From the NCBI GenBank assembly GCA_019321725.1, contig CM033109.1, positions 23,343,993 through 23,407,992 on the forward strand: a stretch of DNA of 64,000 bases, written 5' to 3'. Source of the stretch: Paulownia fortunei (taxonomy: Eukaryota > Streptophyta > Magnoliopsida > Lamiales > Paulowniaceae). Position 1 is the stretch's first letter. Every line of letters begins with the position of its first letter. The position numbers and the translations under genes are program-made. Positions 1 through 12,528 of the stretch are shown here, in pieces. Below the pieces are notes generated by a model. It did no database searches, was not told the DNA's origin, and was given only the letters and a program-made list of their open reading frames with translations.

Positions 1-1079
1 TTTATGGTGAGATATACACTAAATATACATAATCGATATATATCACCGTGATACCTACTTGACATATATTATCGAATGTAACATCTAAACAACCGTATTT
101 GAAATTTTGTATTGACTAATATATGGTGAAATATTAATGTGAAATAAAAAATTTAAACTGAATTCTCTACTTACCCCCATCCACTTTTCATTTAAAACTC
201 CATTACAGTAAAAACTAAATTACGAATTTGCCCTCAATTATTAAGTAGAAAAATATTGAAAGAAAACAACGGTGTTGGTAGTAAGGTGATATACAAATTG
301 CATGATATAATGTTATGAAACTGCATTTCCAAATTCTACCTCCAACTTCATAAACAATTACACTTAACCAATGTCTACTCAAACAAACAAAACATGCACC
401 AAAATTGCATTTGAACACTCGTAGCTGAATTTCTAATTTCAAGAATTCATGATAACATATTTAACTGTACCTTATCAAATTGTGGCTACCAAATATAATA
501 TGCAGGAACCCATAACCTTTTAACCTAATATCTCGTTGCTAACAAAAAAGTTAATCTTATAACATGGAATAGTAAGTCATACAATGAAATACTGAAAGAA
601 AATACCGCTGCCGACAACTGTAAAATTCCCGACTTTTCATTGTCTGAAATTAAAAGGAAAAAATAAATAGAAATTGTACAAGTATTCTCTTACCTACCTT
701 TCCATAGAGTTTAAGAGGTAGGTGAAGCCAGTGGACCATATACCCATATACTCATTAATTAATTAAATTACACGTAAATGTCCCACAAATTTCACGGGCT
801 TAAATTACATATTTACCCACCATTCCTGCCTTGCCTTTCCCTCTCTTCCCATCAAAATTAAACTAAAAAAAACAAAATATTCAAACCTACCCAATGCAGA
901 AACAGCAAATTCAACATATGGGTTCCAATTGGATGGTTGTTGTATCTAATTTTTTTTTTTTTCTTTTTTGGGTTTTCTGGGTGTGGTTGTAATTTTGTAA
1001 AAATAACAGGGCAAATCAACAATTACCAAAAAAAGACGAAAAATAACATGGGAAAGGGAAATTGGAGCAGAGGTAAATG
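1..1079. other. 3' flank of the arogenate dehydratase gene, no gene seen
   Basis: This is AT-rich sequence with no coding signal. The part next to 1080 should hold the 3' untranslated region and polyadenylation signal of the minus-strand arogenate dehydratase. A pyrimidine-rich stretch with a T run lies near 950-970. Short open frames here are low-complexity and look like chance. Confidence 0.6.
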
Positions 1080-2414
1080 CTAATCTCTCTCGGCGGAGGA
1101 GGGTGTCCATGGCGTCATATCCATGGGGTAGCTGCCCAGAACCCTCAAGAAAGAGGTGAACTCCTGAACCTCCGCCAATGCGTTCTGCGCCCTCACCTCC
1201 GCCATCGACGCCTCGAAATCCACGTAAAACATGTATTCGAAGTGCTTCGCGGTCCCCACGTTGGCGTCGTCAACCAGCCGGATCGGCCGGTTGCGGTGCG
1301 GCCGAGACTCGATCTTCGTCAGGCTGATGTTGCGGAAAGCGAACGCCGACAGCACCTTGAACAGCACGCTCGTCCCCTTGTCGTGCGCGAACACTATGCT
1401 CGTTTTGAAGGGCCGGTCCGTCCGTGGGATTATCGGCTCACGGGCCAACATCACAAACCGGGTCACGTTACCTGAATCGTCCTGGATCCCGTCGGCCAGT
1501 ATCTGCAGACCGTAGAGCTCGGCTGCCCGTGCGGAGGCGATTGCCGCCGTGTCCCGGAGGTTGTTAATCGCGATGTACTCGGCCGCCCCCGCGGTATCGT
1601 CCACCGCTTCACGAATAACGTTCAGGCCCATTTTGGTGAGGGTGTGCTCGCATTGGGAGAGGGCCTGTGGGTGGCTGATGACGCGCGTTAGGTATTCTTT
1701 CCTGACGCCGGGGAGAGCTAGGAGGCAGTGGTGGACGGTGAGCTGGACCTCGCCCACTATGTGGAGGCGGTGGCGGAGGAGGAGGTCGTAATTGCGGTGG
1801 ATGGAGCCGCCCAAGGAGTTCTCCACCGGCAGAACGGCTCTGTCGGCGATCCAGAGCTCAACGGCTTGGAATGCGACTTCGAATTGGTCGCAAGGGATTG
1901 CTTCGCAATTCGGATAAGCCTTCCCGGCGGCGGCTTCACTGTAGGCTCCCGGGACACCTTGATAGGCAACTCGGAGCTGGGAGCCATGCATCGGCGCCGG
2001 GGACAGGTTCGCGATGCTCAGCGGCTTGGGAAGTGGCGCGGGTGAGTTGGATTGATCTTTGATGGGCACGAGGTCGAGTGTGGGGTGGCCATTGACGGTG
2101 GATATACCGTCGGCGCCGCTACCGCTCTTCTCGGTGTCTTGCTGCTGGGACACCACTTTGCTGGCAAGAATGGCGCAGGCGCTCTGCCACTCGTGGCGGG
2201 CCCTGCCCACATTCCCGGAGCCGGAATTTAAGCCACTCGTTGGAGCAGCGCTGGAATTAGAACTGGCGTTGGCGTTGGCCGAATCGAAACGAGAAACACA
2301 TTGAATAACGAGTCGACCCGGACCGACCCGTTGGTGGGTCAGTCCTAGACCCGGCGGCAACGCCGTCCGGATTAAGGACTTCAGATCTACACCCGAAGGA
2401 GTAAAGGATTGCAT
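1080..2414 (-). CDS. ADT: Arogenate dehydratase / prephenate dehydratase, intronless
   Basis: A 444-residue single-exon protein. The family decarboxylates and dehydrates arogenate to phenylalanine (some members also use prephenate) in plastids, feeding protein and phenylpropanoid synthesis. Residues 1-145 are a Ser/Ala-rich, poorly structured leader consistent with a plastid transit peptide plus linker. The catalytic domain runs from about 147 ([13 protein letters not shown]) to 325, with the PVENSLGGS segment at 196-204 and the catalytic Thr-Arg-Phe at 318-320 (GNVTRF). A C-terminal ACT domain at about 337-430 carries the Glu-Ser-Arg-Pro motif at 369-372, linked in this family to phenylalanine binding and feedback control. 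Lack of introns matches the ADT3/4/5 group of Arabidopsis as I remember it, but I do not assign a number. The coding region is much more GC-rich than its surroundings. The start is the first in-frame Met, with a TATA box 170 bp upstream. Confidence 0.95.
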   Translation of the reverse strand: MQSFTPSGVDLKSLIRTALPPGLGLTHQRVGPGRLVIQCVSRFDSANANASSNSSAAPTSGLNSGSGNVGRARHEWQSACAILASKVVSQQQDTEKSGSGADGISTVNGHPTLDLVPIKDQSNSPAPLPKPLSIANLSPAPMHGSQLRVAYQGVPGAYSEAAAGKAYPNCEAIPCDQFEVAFQAVELWIADRAVLPVENSLGGSIHRNYDLLLRHRLHIVGEVQLTVHHCLLALPGVRKEYLTRVISHPQALSQCEHTLTKMGLNVIREAVDDTAGAAEYIAINNLRDTAAIASARAAELYGLQILADGIQDDSGNVTRFVMLAREPIIPRTDRPFKTSIVFAHDKGTSVLFKVLSAFAFRNISLTKIESRPHRNRPIRLVDDANVGTAKHFEYMFYVDFEASMAEVRAQNALAEVQEFTSFLRVLGSYPMDMTPWTPSSAERD

Positions 2415-2584
2415 GTTTCAGGGGTCCAAGTGAAATTGAAAAGAAATGTAGGGGAAAAAAAGTAAAAGAATGAGACAGTTGAGGGGAGGAAAGAGGACAA
2501 TTTTTATTAGTTTAGTAAAGCTTGTAGTTCTCTCTGTAAGAAGGGAACATCCAAGCTGAGAAAGAAAAAGAATGGGGGAAGGGG

Positions 2585-2592
2585 TTTTTATA
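2585..2592 (-). promoter_or_regulatory. Probable TATA box of the arogenate dehydratase gene
   Basis: On the minus strand this reads TATAAAAA, 170 bp upstream of the start codon, implying a leader of roughly 140 nt. It is the best TATA match in the proximal upstream region. Its role is inferred from position and motif only. Confidence 0.5.
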
Positions 2593-2639
2593 TTGGGAAA
2601 TGAGGTTTTCATGTGTAGACAAGACTTCAAGATGATGGG

Positions 2640-2642
<3 letters not shown>

Positions 2643-2672
<30 letters not shown>
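2643..2672. repeat. (TG)15 microsatellite in the arogenate dehydratase promoter
   Basis: Fifteen perfect TG units lie about 50 bp upstream of the probable TATA box of the minus-strand gene. The tract is a likely length-polymorphic marker. Confidence 0.9.
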
Positions 2673-2674
<2 letters not shown>

Positions 2675-2766
2675 GTTGGTTTGGTCAATCCCACACCTAC
2701 CCCCGTTCAATTTCTCTATTTTCTTTCCCCTTTTTTTTTTCTTTTAACTTATTCTATTTTGTAAAG

Positions 2767-3378
2767 GACAAAATGAATAAGAAGAAATTCTATATCAGTA
2801 GCCTAATATGTTTTCTCTGTCTAATTTTCTCACAAAATTATATATAAAGATTATATATATTTTATTTTATTATGTATAAGGGATAGACACAAGAATTCCT
2901 TTTTTATTTTTCCTTTCAATTTTTATATTTTTAGGTTAAAGACAAAATGAATAAGAAGAAATTTTATCTGGTAGCGTCATATGTTTTCTGTGTCTATTTG
3001 TCTTACATAATTATATATAAAGATTATATATATATATATATATTTCATTTTATTATGTGTAAGAGATAGACATAAAAATTCATTTTTTATTTTCCCTTTC
3101 AGTTTTATATTTTTAGGTAAAAATACAAAATGAAATAAGAAGAAATTTAATACTAGTAGCGTCATATGTTTTCTGTGTCTATTTGTCTTACATAATCATA
3201 TATAAAGATTATACATATTTATTTTATTATGTGTAAGAGATAGACATAAAAATTCTTTTTATTTTTTTTTTCCTCTTAACTTTTTTTTATTTGTTAAAGA
3301 CAAAATAAAGAAGAAATTTATATTAGTATGCCTTTTTATGTTTTATTTTATTATATACGAGATAGACACAAAAATTAT
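2767..3378. repeat. Tandem array of a 175-183 bp AT-rich unit, three full copies and one shortened
   Basis: The landmark GACAAAATGAATAAGAAG recurs, with small changes, at 2767, 2941, 3124 and 3299, giving periods of 174, 183 and 175. Each full unit then carries CATATGTTTTCTGTGTC-like sequence, an ATATATAAAGATTATA block, GATAGACA-AAAATTC, and a T-rich end. The fourth copy is about 80 bp because the middle block is missing. Copies 2 and 3 look most alike. A T-rich unit-end-like piece precedes copy 1 at about 2728-2766. The array begins about 350 bp upstream of the arogenate dehydratase start codon. No protein is encoded. Confidence 0.85.
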
Positions 3379-5018
3379 TATTCTGGATGTTACGTTCCAA
3401 GAATAATACATACACATATACATACAATATTTAATTATTTTTAGCACACATAAAAGATTTCACAAAAACAATGAGTAGGTTTGTAGAACTATATGATGAT
3501 CAACATAATTTTACATGGACCAAAAAACTTATGTACTAAATTTATAAACATAATTTTACATGGTCCCAGTTTTTTTTCCTTCATTGACATCTGCCAACCA
3601 GATTAGTTCTTTAATTTTGTTTTAGTTTATTTTATTTTAAAACCCTAAATGGGGAACTAATTAAGTGACAATTATGCTCAAATCTTAACCCACATCAAGT
3701 GTCATTTTTTTCAAACATTGTGTTTGGTAAGATGGATATTTTTCCTAATTACTATTAACAATTAACAATGTGGGGGCAATTTCATTTTCATAAGTAGATA
3801 TTCTTACAAAATTTTCGATAATCAAAATCAAGGTTATTTGATTAGTTGGGAAATCTTCCCACTAAGTGCTTGATCTGACAATTAGTAACATCATCAATAC
3901 ATCATTTGAGGGTAATGTCACATTTCTCGCTACAAAATATTTTTCCCAAAATTTTAATAATGGAAACGCACTATTTATTTAATCATGAAAAAGAAATTTA
4001 CTGAAACTTCCTGAGAATTTGCCAATTATGGTTTCAAAGAATTGATTCAAATATTACTTTTGATTAATTGAATTAAAAAAAAAAGAAAGAAATGATTATA
4101 AACTTATATATCCTCTAGGAAGCACCTCTTGTTATCTATTTTATTTTATTTTGTATCTTACAATGTATATCACATAAAAATAAAATAAACGATATAGATC
4201 AAAGATGAACACTTGGGACCACGACGTTTTAGACAACCCGTGGGGAGAACTATTTTGAATAATCTTATGTTTTTATTTATTAAAGAAGACTCTTTTATAA
4301 AAAAAAATTATTTTATACAAAATTAAAATAAAAAATCTAAACGATTACCACAAAGAAAAGGATATTCGGAGTTAGGTAAAAGTACCACACCTTTAAATGA
4401 GGGAAAGAAAAGGTTTTCATCCATTAAATTCAAATATCTGGTTTGTTCTAAGAGTTCAAAAGGTTGTGGTCCATGTTTTATCAGCTTAAACATAAGTATT
4501 AATTATGGGACTATGAACATAAAGCATCTATTGTATTTACTTTGATTAAGGACAACATTGATTTATGTTTGAAGATTATATTGTAAACCATATGTATTAT
4601 GAACTCTATGGGTACCCAAAAGTGGGAAGTATGCATCAATGGAGTATTTACTATATTTTATTCACACTATTTCAATTCTTGAATTTTGGTGAAGAAAAAA
4701 AATTAACAAAAGGATAAATATGGAAACCCAAATTTCATTGCATTTTCATTTAGACAAATTAAGATTCAATTCTAAGCATTAATGTTATATAATTCTATAT
4801 CATCAAAAAAATTGAAATAAACGTATAAATCAATAAATGCATCTACAAAATATACTTGTACAAATATTTTCGTTGTGTTTCCTTCAATGGACCAAGAAAA
4901 TTATTCAATATAACATTTTTTTGACTAAAATTTAAGGTTCAAACATAATAGAAGAGAATTCAAACCATATGCAATAAGTTAACTATTTTGTGCAATTTAC
5001 ACCATCAACACCAACACG

Positions 5019-5037
5019 CCCCCCCCCCCCCCCCCCC
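5019..5037. repeat. Poly-C run (19) followed by CCCCA repeats
   Basis: Nineteen consecutive C are followed to 5053 by A-interrupted C blocks. The opposite strand is G-rich and could form a quadruplex. A (TG)n tract follows at about 5085-5104. Confidence 0.9.
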
Positions 5038-6625
5038 ACCCCACCCCACCCCCAAGAAACCCAAAAAATATATTTTTATAATATGTATGTGTGTGTGTGT
5101 GTGTATTTTATTTTTTTCTAAAACACAACTCTTTATTTTTTTTCAAGTGGTTTTCCCTTCCCTCTCGTAACCCTCAAGTTTTTTATTTCCTTCACTCTTC
5201 TCCAAATTTTGATTTTATTCTTTACTCAAAATATTGCCACTTATTTTCCTCACGTTTGGGAGAATCCCACGTGAGCTTTACTCCTAAAATTCATGAACTT
5301 TGTCCATTTTATTACGTTCTTTTCTAACTTTATTTTTTGTTTTTTTTATTGTCTTAAATAGTATCATGCTCATTTTTTTATTATTTTTAATTATAATGAT
5401 CACGTTCGTATAATGTAAATCATAATGTTGATATGGCATTATCGATCTTCACCATTTTTTTTAAGAAAACAATTTATCATTTGGATAAATGGTGAATGAT
5501 TAAGTTTTATAAGTTATTCGTTTAAAATTACACAATTCGTTGATATGTTAAGTTGCTTCGTACTTCAAAAATAAAAATCAATTGCAAAGTAAAAAGGTTT
5601 TTTCAAATTAAGATGGATAATCTTATCTCTAATTTAGTGTAACAAAAAATATAATTTATGATTTAGTATATTAGTAAGCTAATAAACTTTTAACACCACA
5701 AATTTTCATCTCATAAATTGTTATTCCTAACCAATGGTAACCATGAAGGTGGGAATTCTTTCTTATGGATCTATATGTATATATGTATTATTTTTGACAT
5801 TTTTACTTTTGAGAATCATGATTTGGGGACATATTCAAATATATTATTGGTAAAGAAAAAGTTTTTTTTATTATTTAATTATTTATTGTGATTGGGCCTT
5901 GCTAATTATAGAGTTAATGGAAAGATGCAAAGTTGCATAATGTCATCCACTATTACTTATAGTGGCAATTCAAAATTATATTATTCAATTAAGCGAAAAG
6001 AAGGCACAATTTTAATTTTTTTCTTTTTTTCTTTTCTGGTTTTCAAGGGACGGCCCATTATATTTAAATTTTAAATTTATTAAATGAGAATAATAAAATC
6101 AAGATATCAAAGACTAATTGCAGAAAGTTGGTGTCAAACATCATTAATTCTACTTATTTTGAACTTTATAAGTATTTAATGTTCTTCAAATCATAGGGTT
6201 GGCAGAAATGAAACTACCATATTAGCATAAGAAAATAAATTCTGTATTTTCATGTTTTAATAATTGTTCATAAGACTTAATTGCTCTTACTTAGTTAATT
6301 CTTTTATATTTGCTTAGGCTGAAAATCTATTTAGTAATATGAAAAAATTGTAAAAAAAAGGTACAACAGTACACACACAATTTTAAAAAATCGTGTTTAT
6401 CGTGAAAGTTCTTAATTTACTATATGTGTACTTTTCAATTGATCTATTTAGTACAAAAATATACATAATTTGCATTATATTTGACGAATAATTCTTTGGT
6501 AGCCCAATATGCAATATAATATGTGCACTAAAATTTTGTGTCCTGAATACATGGTATATAATTGATAGTAAGCTGTGAGTTTTAATAATTTGTAAATATA
6601 AGTTGATGGTGAGAGAATATTAATT

Positions 6626-6964
6626 TAGAGGGTGTTTGACTGAATTTATTTTAAAAAATATATAAGATATATATTTGTTTAATTTTACTAGATCTTAAAT
6701 ATTATATTAAAAATAAGCTCTTGACATTATTTGAATAAAATAAGGTCATGAAACTTATAAGATATCGATAATGATAAATTTGTAATTAATACAATCGAAA
6801 TTAAAGAAATTTATTAAGATTTCCTCACACACACACACCCAAAAAAAAAAAGGTTACGAGTTTTTTATAAGATCGTAGTATTTTATTTTGAGAGTTTATA
6901 AATTCTACTTTTATAAGTTTTAAGAAATTTAAGAAGCTTATAAGCTTATCCAAATACCATCTTA
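6626..6964. mobile_element. MITE-like element, GGGTGTTTG family copy A (hAT-like)
   Basis: The left end reads AGAGGGTGTTTGACTGAATT; the right end, read on the other strand, is AGATGGTATTTGGATAAGCT. These form imperfect terminal inverted repeats. The inside is AT-rich without coding potential and resembles the element at 8080-8406. This is inferred to be a non-autonomous DNA transposon; target-site duplications were not resolved. Confidence 0.5.
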
Positions 6965-8079
6965 GTTTTTTTTTATCAAATTTCCTTTAATTATCAACTT
7001 GCATATTTAAGATTTTGAGCGAGACAAAACACTCTTAAAAATAATTCAATTAATTGGCAATTAAGTTATCCAATATAGAAAACTGTCCTATATATCTCAC
7101 TACAATGAATTTATTTTTGTAAAATCCTAGGAAACAATTATCATCAGTCACCGAATTTATTGGTCTAGCCATAATTATATTTGTTAGCTCAGTTCACAAT
7201 TAGAAATGGACTACTGGATAATTTAATTGGTATCACTTAGGTATTGGTATATATTTATTTCATTTGAGATAGGTCATTGCACCAATTTAAATTAATTAAA
7301 CAGCTTTCAATTAAGTTAACAAAGAAACACGGCAACCCATGATTTCCATATATAATGTCAGTCTTACAAACATTATTAATGTACACTTATCGTTTATGAA
7401 AAATATTGTTATAAAAAATTAAATATTAATTGTAATAGAAAATTTGATCGGCTAATTAAGTTCCAAAAATAGATCTGAAAACTATCAAATTTGTGCTGCT
7501 TTTATTTGTACATACAGCCAAACTGAATGATTACTATTTCTTGTACATTGTAGTAATCTACGTTTCCATTTGAATATTGTTGATATAGGTCGGAAAAGAA
7601 TAAAAAAATTTAAATTTGAGGAACGAGATTGAGTTTTTCTTTTTTTTTCTCAAAATAATGAGAAAAAAATATAATTTTGTTAATTTTAAGTGAATAAAAT
7701 TTTAAATTTTAATAAATTTATATATAAATTTGAAGGGGGCGATTGTTTCTACCAGCCCTCCGTCCCTCGATATAGGGTCTTATTTTTACAGCATTTTCAA
7801 ATATTCAATTGCTTTTAACAAATAAATATATGAAGTCTTTAATTATTTTTTCTTTTTGACAACTTTGCAATTTTAACTAACCATCTTCTTCAATGTAGCT
7901 AACCAAGAGAGCAACATAATGCATATTTGGCACTCTCTTATTAAATTTGAGCAAACAAAGAAAATATATACTCAAGTCTATTAGCAATAATTTCTTAGGG
8001 CTTGGACCAAATATTTTTGGCAATCGGTTTAAAAAATCAAATATTTCAATTTCATAAAATCCCGTTATGGTTATTAATT

Positions 8080-8406
8080 AAATTTAGAGAGTGTTTGACT
8101 AAATTTATTTAAAATATTTTATAAGCTCTTACATCTTATAAAATATTTTTGAAGCTTTTAAAATGTTAAATTTTATTTTAAAAATAAGTTGTCTAAGTGT
8201 TTGGATAAAATAAAATTATGGTACATTTAAAATATTAGTAATGACAATTTTATAATTAAAATTATCAAAATTAAAAAAAAATTATTAAAATAAGATATTA
8301 TTTTAAAAAATAAGTAGAGACATATGTATTTTTTTAAAAGTTTATAATCTCTCAAAAAAAAATATTAATATATTTTGAATAGTTTATAAATTCAATCAAA
8401 CACCCT
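8080..8406. mobile_element. MITE-like element, GGGTGTTTG family copy B (hAT-like)
   Basis: The left terminus contains AGAGTGTTTGACTAAATTTA at 8088 and the right terminus, reverse-complemented, is AGGGTGTTTGATTGAATTTA, a good inverted-repeat pair. TTATTAATT occurs on both sides (8071-8079 and 8407-8415) and could be the target-site duplication. However, the flanks are AT-rich and the left inverted repeat starts eight bases inside, so this is uncertain. No transposase is encoded. Confidence 0.6.
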
Positions 8407-8919
8407 TTATTAATTGCAGCCTTTTCTAATATTCATAAAACTTGATTTTCTTCTTCAACTTTTTTTTTTCCTATTTTCGAATGATTCTGAACACTATTCC
8501 TCAAATTATTACTACAATTTTACCAAAAAAAAAAAAGAAAAAAAACACATAAATTCTGATAAATAACAAGAATCCCAATTTGCCTACAAGAACTTAAGTG
8601 GTATCCCCTTTATGACAAGTGTTATTTTGTTATCACCAGCACTTCATCCTTAAAGTAAACAAATACATTGTTCCTAGGCATATTTGATTAAAAGGAACAA
8701 TCTTACACCAATACTAAAAGTAGATCAAAGAAATTTGATATTAAAAAATTTAGAGAATTCATATTTTATTGACACGTGGAAAATCTCAACCGATAGCATT
8801 AGCCACTTTCCCACCTGAGTGCATCACTAATCAGCTTAGATTCTAGAAAACATTGACTTTTAGTAGAAGTTTCTAAAAGTTAAACTGGTTTTTTCCCTTC
8901 CTCTACGGCTACTTGCATC

Positions 8920-9316
8920 ATATATCTTTATTTAAATAAGTTCTTATATTTTATTTTATAAATATATATTACATATAGATTGACATATCACATATATTAA
9001 TGAAATAAATTACAGCATGTAATACCATTTTATAATATATGATTCAAATAAATAGAAAAAAATTCACCAATTCATTATCGTTAATGTAATTCATGCAAGT
9101 CGGAGTTCAAAGGGAAAGAACTGCTACTTCCACCATATTTTTATATTTAAAAAAGTTTTTTATATTTTATTTAATCGATATATGTTATATATATTATTGT
9201 GTATTGATGAAATAAATTATGAGATAAAATATTATTTTATAATAAATGATTCGAATTGATATTAAAAAAGCCCATCAATTCATTATCATTACTCAGAGTT
9301 CAAAAGAAAGGTTGTG
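8920..9316. repeat. Diverged tandem duplication of a roughly 200-bp unit
   Basis: Two adjacent copies (about 8920-9117 and 9133-9316) share blocks in the same order: a TATATTTTATTT stretch, ATTGATGAAATAAATTA-like sequence, ATTTTATAATA, GATTC-AA, CAATTCATTATC, and GAGTTCAAA followed by GAAAG. The copies are clearly diverged, with small indels. No coding content is seen. Confidence 0.6.
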
Positions 9317-11200
9317 TAAATAAAAATTTAGTCTCTTCAATTTATTTTTTAATTTTGAATTTGAAAACCTCTTGCCCTACAACATTTTCGGTGGATTTCT
9401 CAACCTGATTTCATCCAATAATTACTCATATTCTCTAAATATTCATTATTCCAAAAAAATAAAATAAAATAAAAGAGTAAACCAAAAAAACAAAAACAAA
9501 AAAAGAAAAAAAAATGATGAAACTGTCCCTTTTGTTTTCCTGTTAGCCACAATATAAACATGGAGCCGAATATTTATTATATTTTTTTATTAAAATAACG
9601 ATAATATTTGTTGTTTCTTCAAAAAATTTTTAAATAATTCGAATTCAAAATTAATTAGATCGTAAATATAAGGTGTTGTTGTGTTTTTGAGATTATTATT
9701 TTATGATAGGTAAGATTATTCATGTTTTAAGATATATGATTAATAAAAAATTGGTTATAAAAAATAATAATTTCATCCAATTTCTTGGGTACCACACATC
9801 CTACTTTTTATCTTCTTTTGGGTTCATGTAAAAAAAAAAAAGATTATCTTTTACTGCTCAACTCAATTTTTTCAAACATATTTTTTGACTTGTGATGTTA
9901 TATATTATTACAGATATATAAAATTATTTTTTTATAAGTACTTTAATTTAGAGCTTTATTTAAGTGACACGGCAATAACAAAAGTAGGTGAAGCTTTTGA
10001 AACCAAAAACTGCAAAATTAAAAAAAAAAAAACAATAAATAAATAACGCAGCAAAACTTTCACCTATACATCTTATATTATACACTAGTTATTTATTTTA
10101 TGACACGTAGCAAATTTGAGAGTCGTATATGAATAATAATACATCTAGAAGAGTAGAAGATTTATGAGACTGACAAATATAAAATGGGTAGTATAATATT
10201 ATTCCGTATTTGCGAGAAATTTTAAGTTGTAATCATCAAATTTATATGTTTATTTACTTATTTACGTTCAGAAAATTTTCAATTTCTACACTTATTTGTT
10301 CAGAAGTAAGTCACTATGGAATTTAATTTTCATACGTTATTTTTTCTTTTTCTCACTAAAATCGGTACATCCCAACACAACGACGTATGAGGTTTGGGTT
10401 TGAAGCACACAAGATGTGTATATAATTTCTAATTTTATATTAATTTCTCTATTTTTTTAACATGAATTTTGTTAACTATTTGAAATTATTGGATTAAATT
10501 AGTGATTATTATTTTATTGTGATTAATTAATAAAAAATGTTATATTGAAGTAAAGATGTAATTAAAAGAGTATAAGTTATGTATTTTATAGACTAAGTTT
10601 TATTCTCTTTTTTTTTCATTTTTTCACAAAATCCAATGATATAATCTGGTTTGGATGAAGATGGTTGTGCCATTTTTTCTTTTTCTTTTTCTTTTTTTTG
10701 GCAGATGAGCCCTGCAGGCTTGAGTTATTTACATTTCTGCCTCACCAGGTTTCAAAAACCAATAGCAAAGGTATTGAATTTATTACGATGGGAGCATAAC
10801 TACAATTTTGCATATTATAAGGAACCCATCTATTATTTTGGATATGATACATAACATTTTAAATACGAAGAATATCCCAAATATATTCACACAAAAACAA
10901 TTATATAATATCGACGACACGAAATAGATTATGAAAAAAAATTATAAAATGTATTTACATGATGCATGAATGCAAATTGATTTGCAAAGAATTTTATATG
11001 GAGTGTTGGAGTTGATCCATTCAAGAAAAGTGTTCAAATTGACAAGTAAACAAGTTAGTTGTAGAAATTGAAACAATCTTTTTTTTTAAAAAAATAAATC
11101 ATATTTGTATATGGGTATAAAATTGGTAATAAATACACACACAAATATGGGTTTACTGCATAAAATTGAAGAAAATTTGCCCTCTATTTTTTGTCATATT

Positions 11201-11235
<35 letters not shown>
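11201..11235. repeat. Compound (TG)n(TA)n microsatellite
   Basis: A TG tract runs directly into a TA tract. Confidence 0.85.
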
Positions 11236-12268
11236 TGTCATATTTGTGCATGTGTGTGTGAGATGTGACGAGGTATCTGGTTTATAAAATTCAACTTCTC
11301 ACGAGTTTTTTGTTGTCAAATTGGATCTTATCGATATACACACAAATTCTAATGATGCAATATTCGATGTGCAAAATTCAACTGCTCACGAGCTCTTGAG
11401 TGAAATTTTTCCTACAACACACATGAATTGTTAGGACAATGTATGGCATGTTAAGGTATCACTCATCTATGAATTTGAATCATCCCAAATAATCGTTTGG
11501 ACCGATGTTGAAGGATAGCTATCAATATGATTCATAATAAGGCAGTCAAAATAAGAACACAGTATTGACTAATTCAATTTAACTCTAGATGTAAATAAGT
11601 TGGTGAAGATACCACTTGAAAGTCTTATTGTTTTTTGTTGGGAGAGTAGGTCAATATGCTTAGCAGCTACGTAGAAAATAATGCACGTGCAGTCAATATG
11701 TTGACAGAGTTACACATTCAATCATGTGCCTCCACCATTTTATTTTTGAAATCAAAGACTGATAAAGAAAGGAAAATTTTCACACGTTTTACCTACTCCC
11801 CAGGAATGCACGTGCAATGAAATGATTAGCAAAAGTTTTAAAAAAAATATTAATTAAATAAGAAGAAATGTATTTTTAGTGAATGGTCATGACCTAATAA
11901 TTATTAATCTTTTTGTTGTAATCTTTTCATGTGTACATAGATTATTCTATAACAACTAAACCAATTAAAATAATCCAATCCCGAAGTTTCCAAACATGCT
12001 TCAAGAATATCCTAATGGAAGATTACTGCATGGAGAACATAAATCCTTGTATACATTGCCACAACTAGATTGCTTTGACAGGCAAATGAGATCACATAAT
12101 AGGGAGACAACATCAGAATTCTCAAAAAAATTGCAGTAAGAAGAGTCCGATGGCCAATTTTAACTCAAAAAATATACATGCATGTTTCACAGTTTTAATA
12201 TTACAACATAGGAGTCACTCCACCATGCTTCGCCACTGTGCTCCCCTTCCACAAACCCGCAACCCCAA

Positions 12269-12302
12269 CCCCCCCCCCCCCCAAAAAAAAAAAAAAAAAA
12301 AA
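12269..12302. repeat. C14-A20 homopolymer junction downstream of the NAT gene
   Basis: Fourteen C are followed directly by twenty A. It starts 227 bp beyond the stop codon of the minus-strand NAT gene. If the 3' untranslated region extends this far, the transcript would carry a long U run followed by a G run. Confidence 0.85.
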
Positions 12303-12528
12303 GAAGGTAAAATTTAAAAGAAAATGAAAAGGATGGAAAATCTGCAATATACACAAACTCATCTCTGTAAGAACTGTACTCCAACAAAATCCCACCGTGT
12401 TAAGTAAAGAACCGTTCTATCACTGCAAAACACACCGGAAGAAGCTTCTGTATCTTTTCCCGAGAGAGAGCTTCCAGCGAGCTGGAAAACTTCATATTAG
12501 CACCACCGAGGAATTGATACATTATTAC

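Larger units (their letters stand above)
3379..12268. other. Intergenic region, no supported gene
   Basis: Nearly 9 kb of AT-rich DNA lies between the arogenate dehydratase and the NAT transporter. I see no conserved protein, tRNA or rRNA. It contains a poly-C run, two MITE-like elements, a diverged 200-bp duplication and several microsatellites, listed separately. The few open frames over 60 codons (for example 10651-10854 and 11105-11287) are simple-sequence or low-complexity and are not called. Confidence 0.7.

Noticed and set aside
1077..2304. Several plus-strand open frames of 60-130 codons across the arogenate dehydratase locus
   Set aside because: They lie antisense to a well-supported protein in GC-rich coding DNA and have no family resemblance; they are shadow frames.
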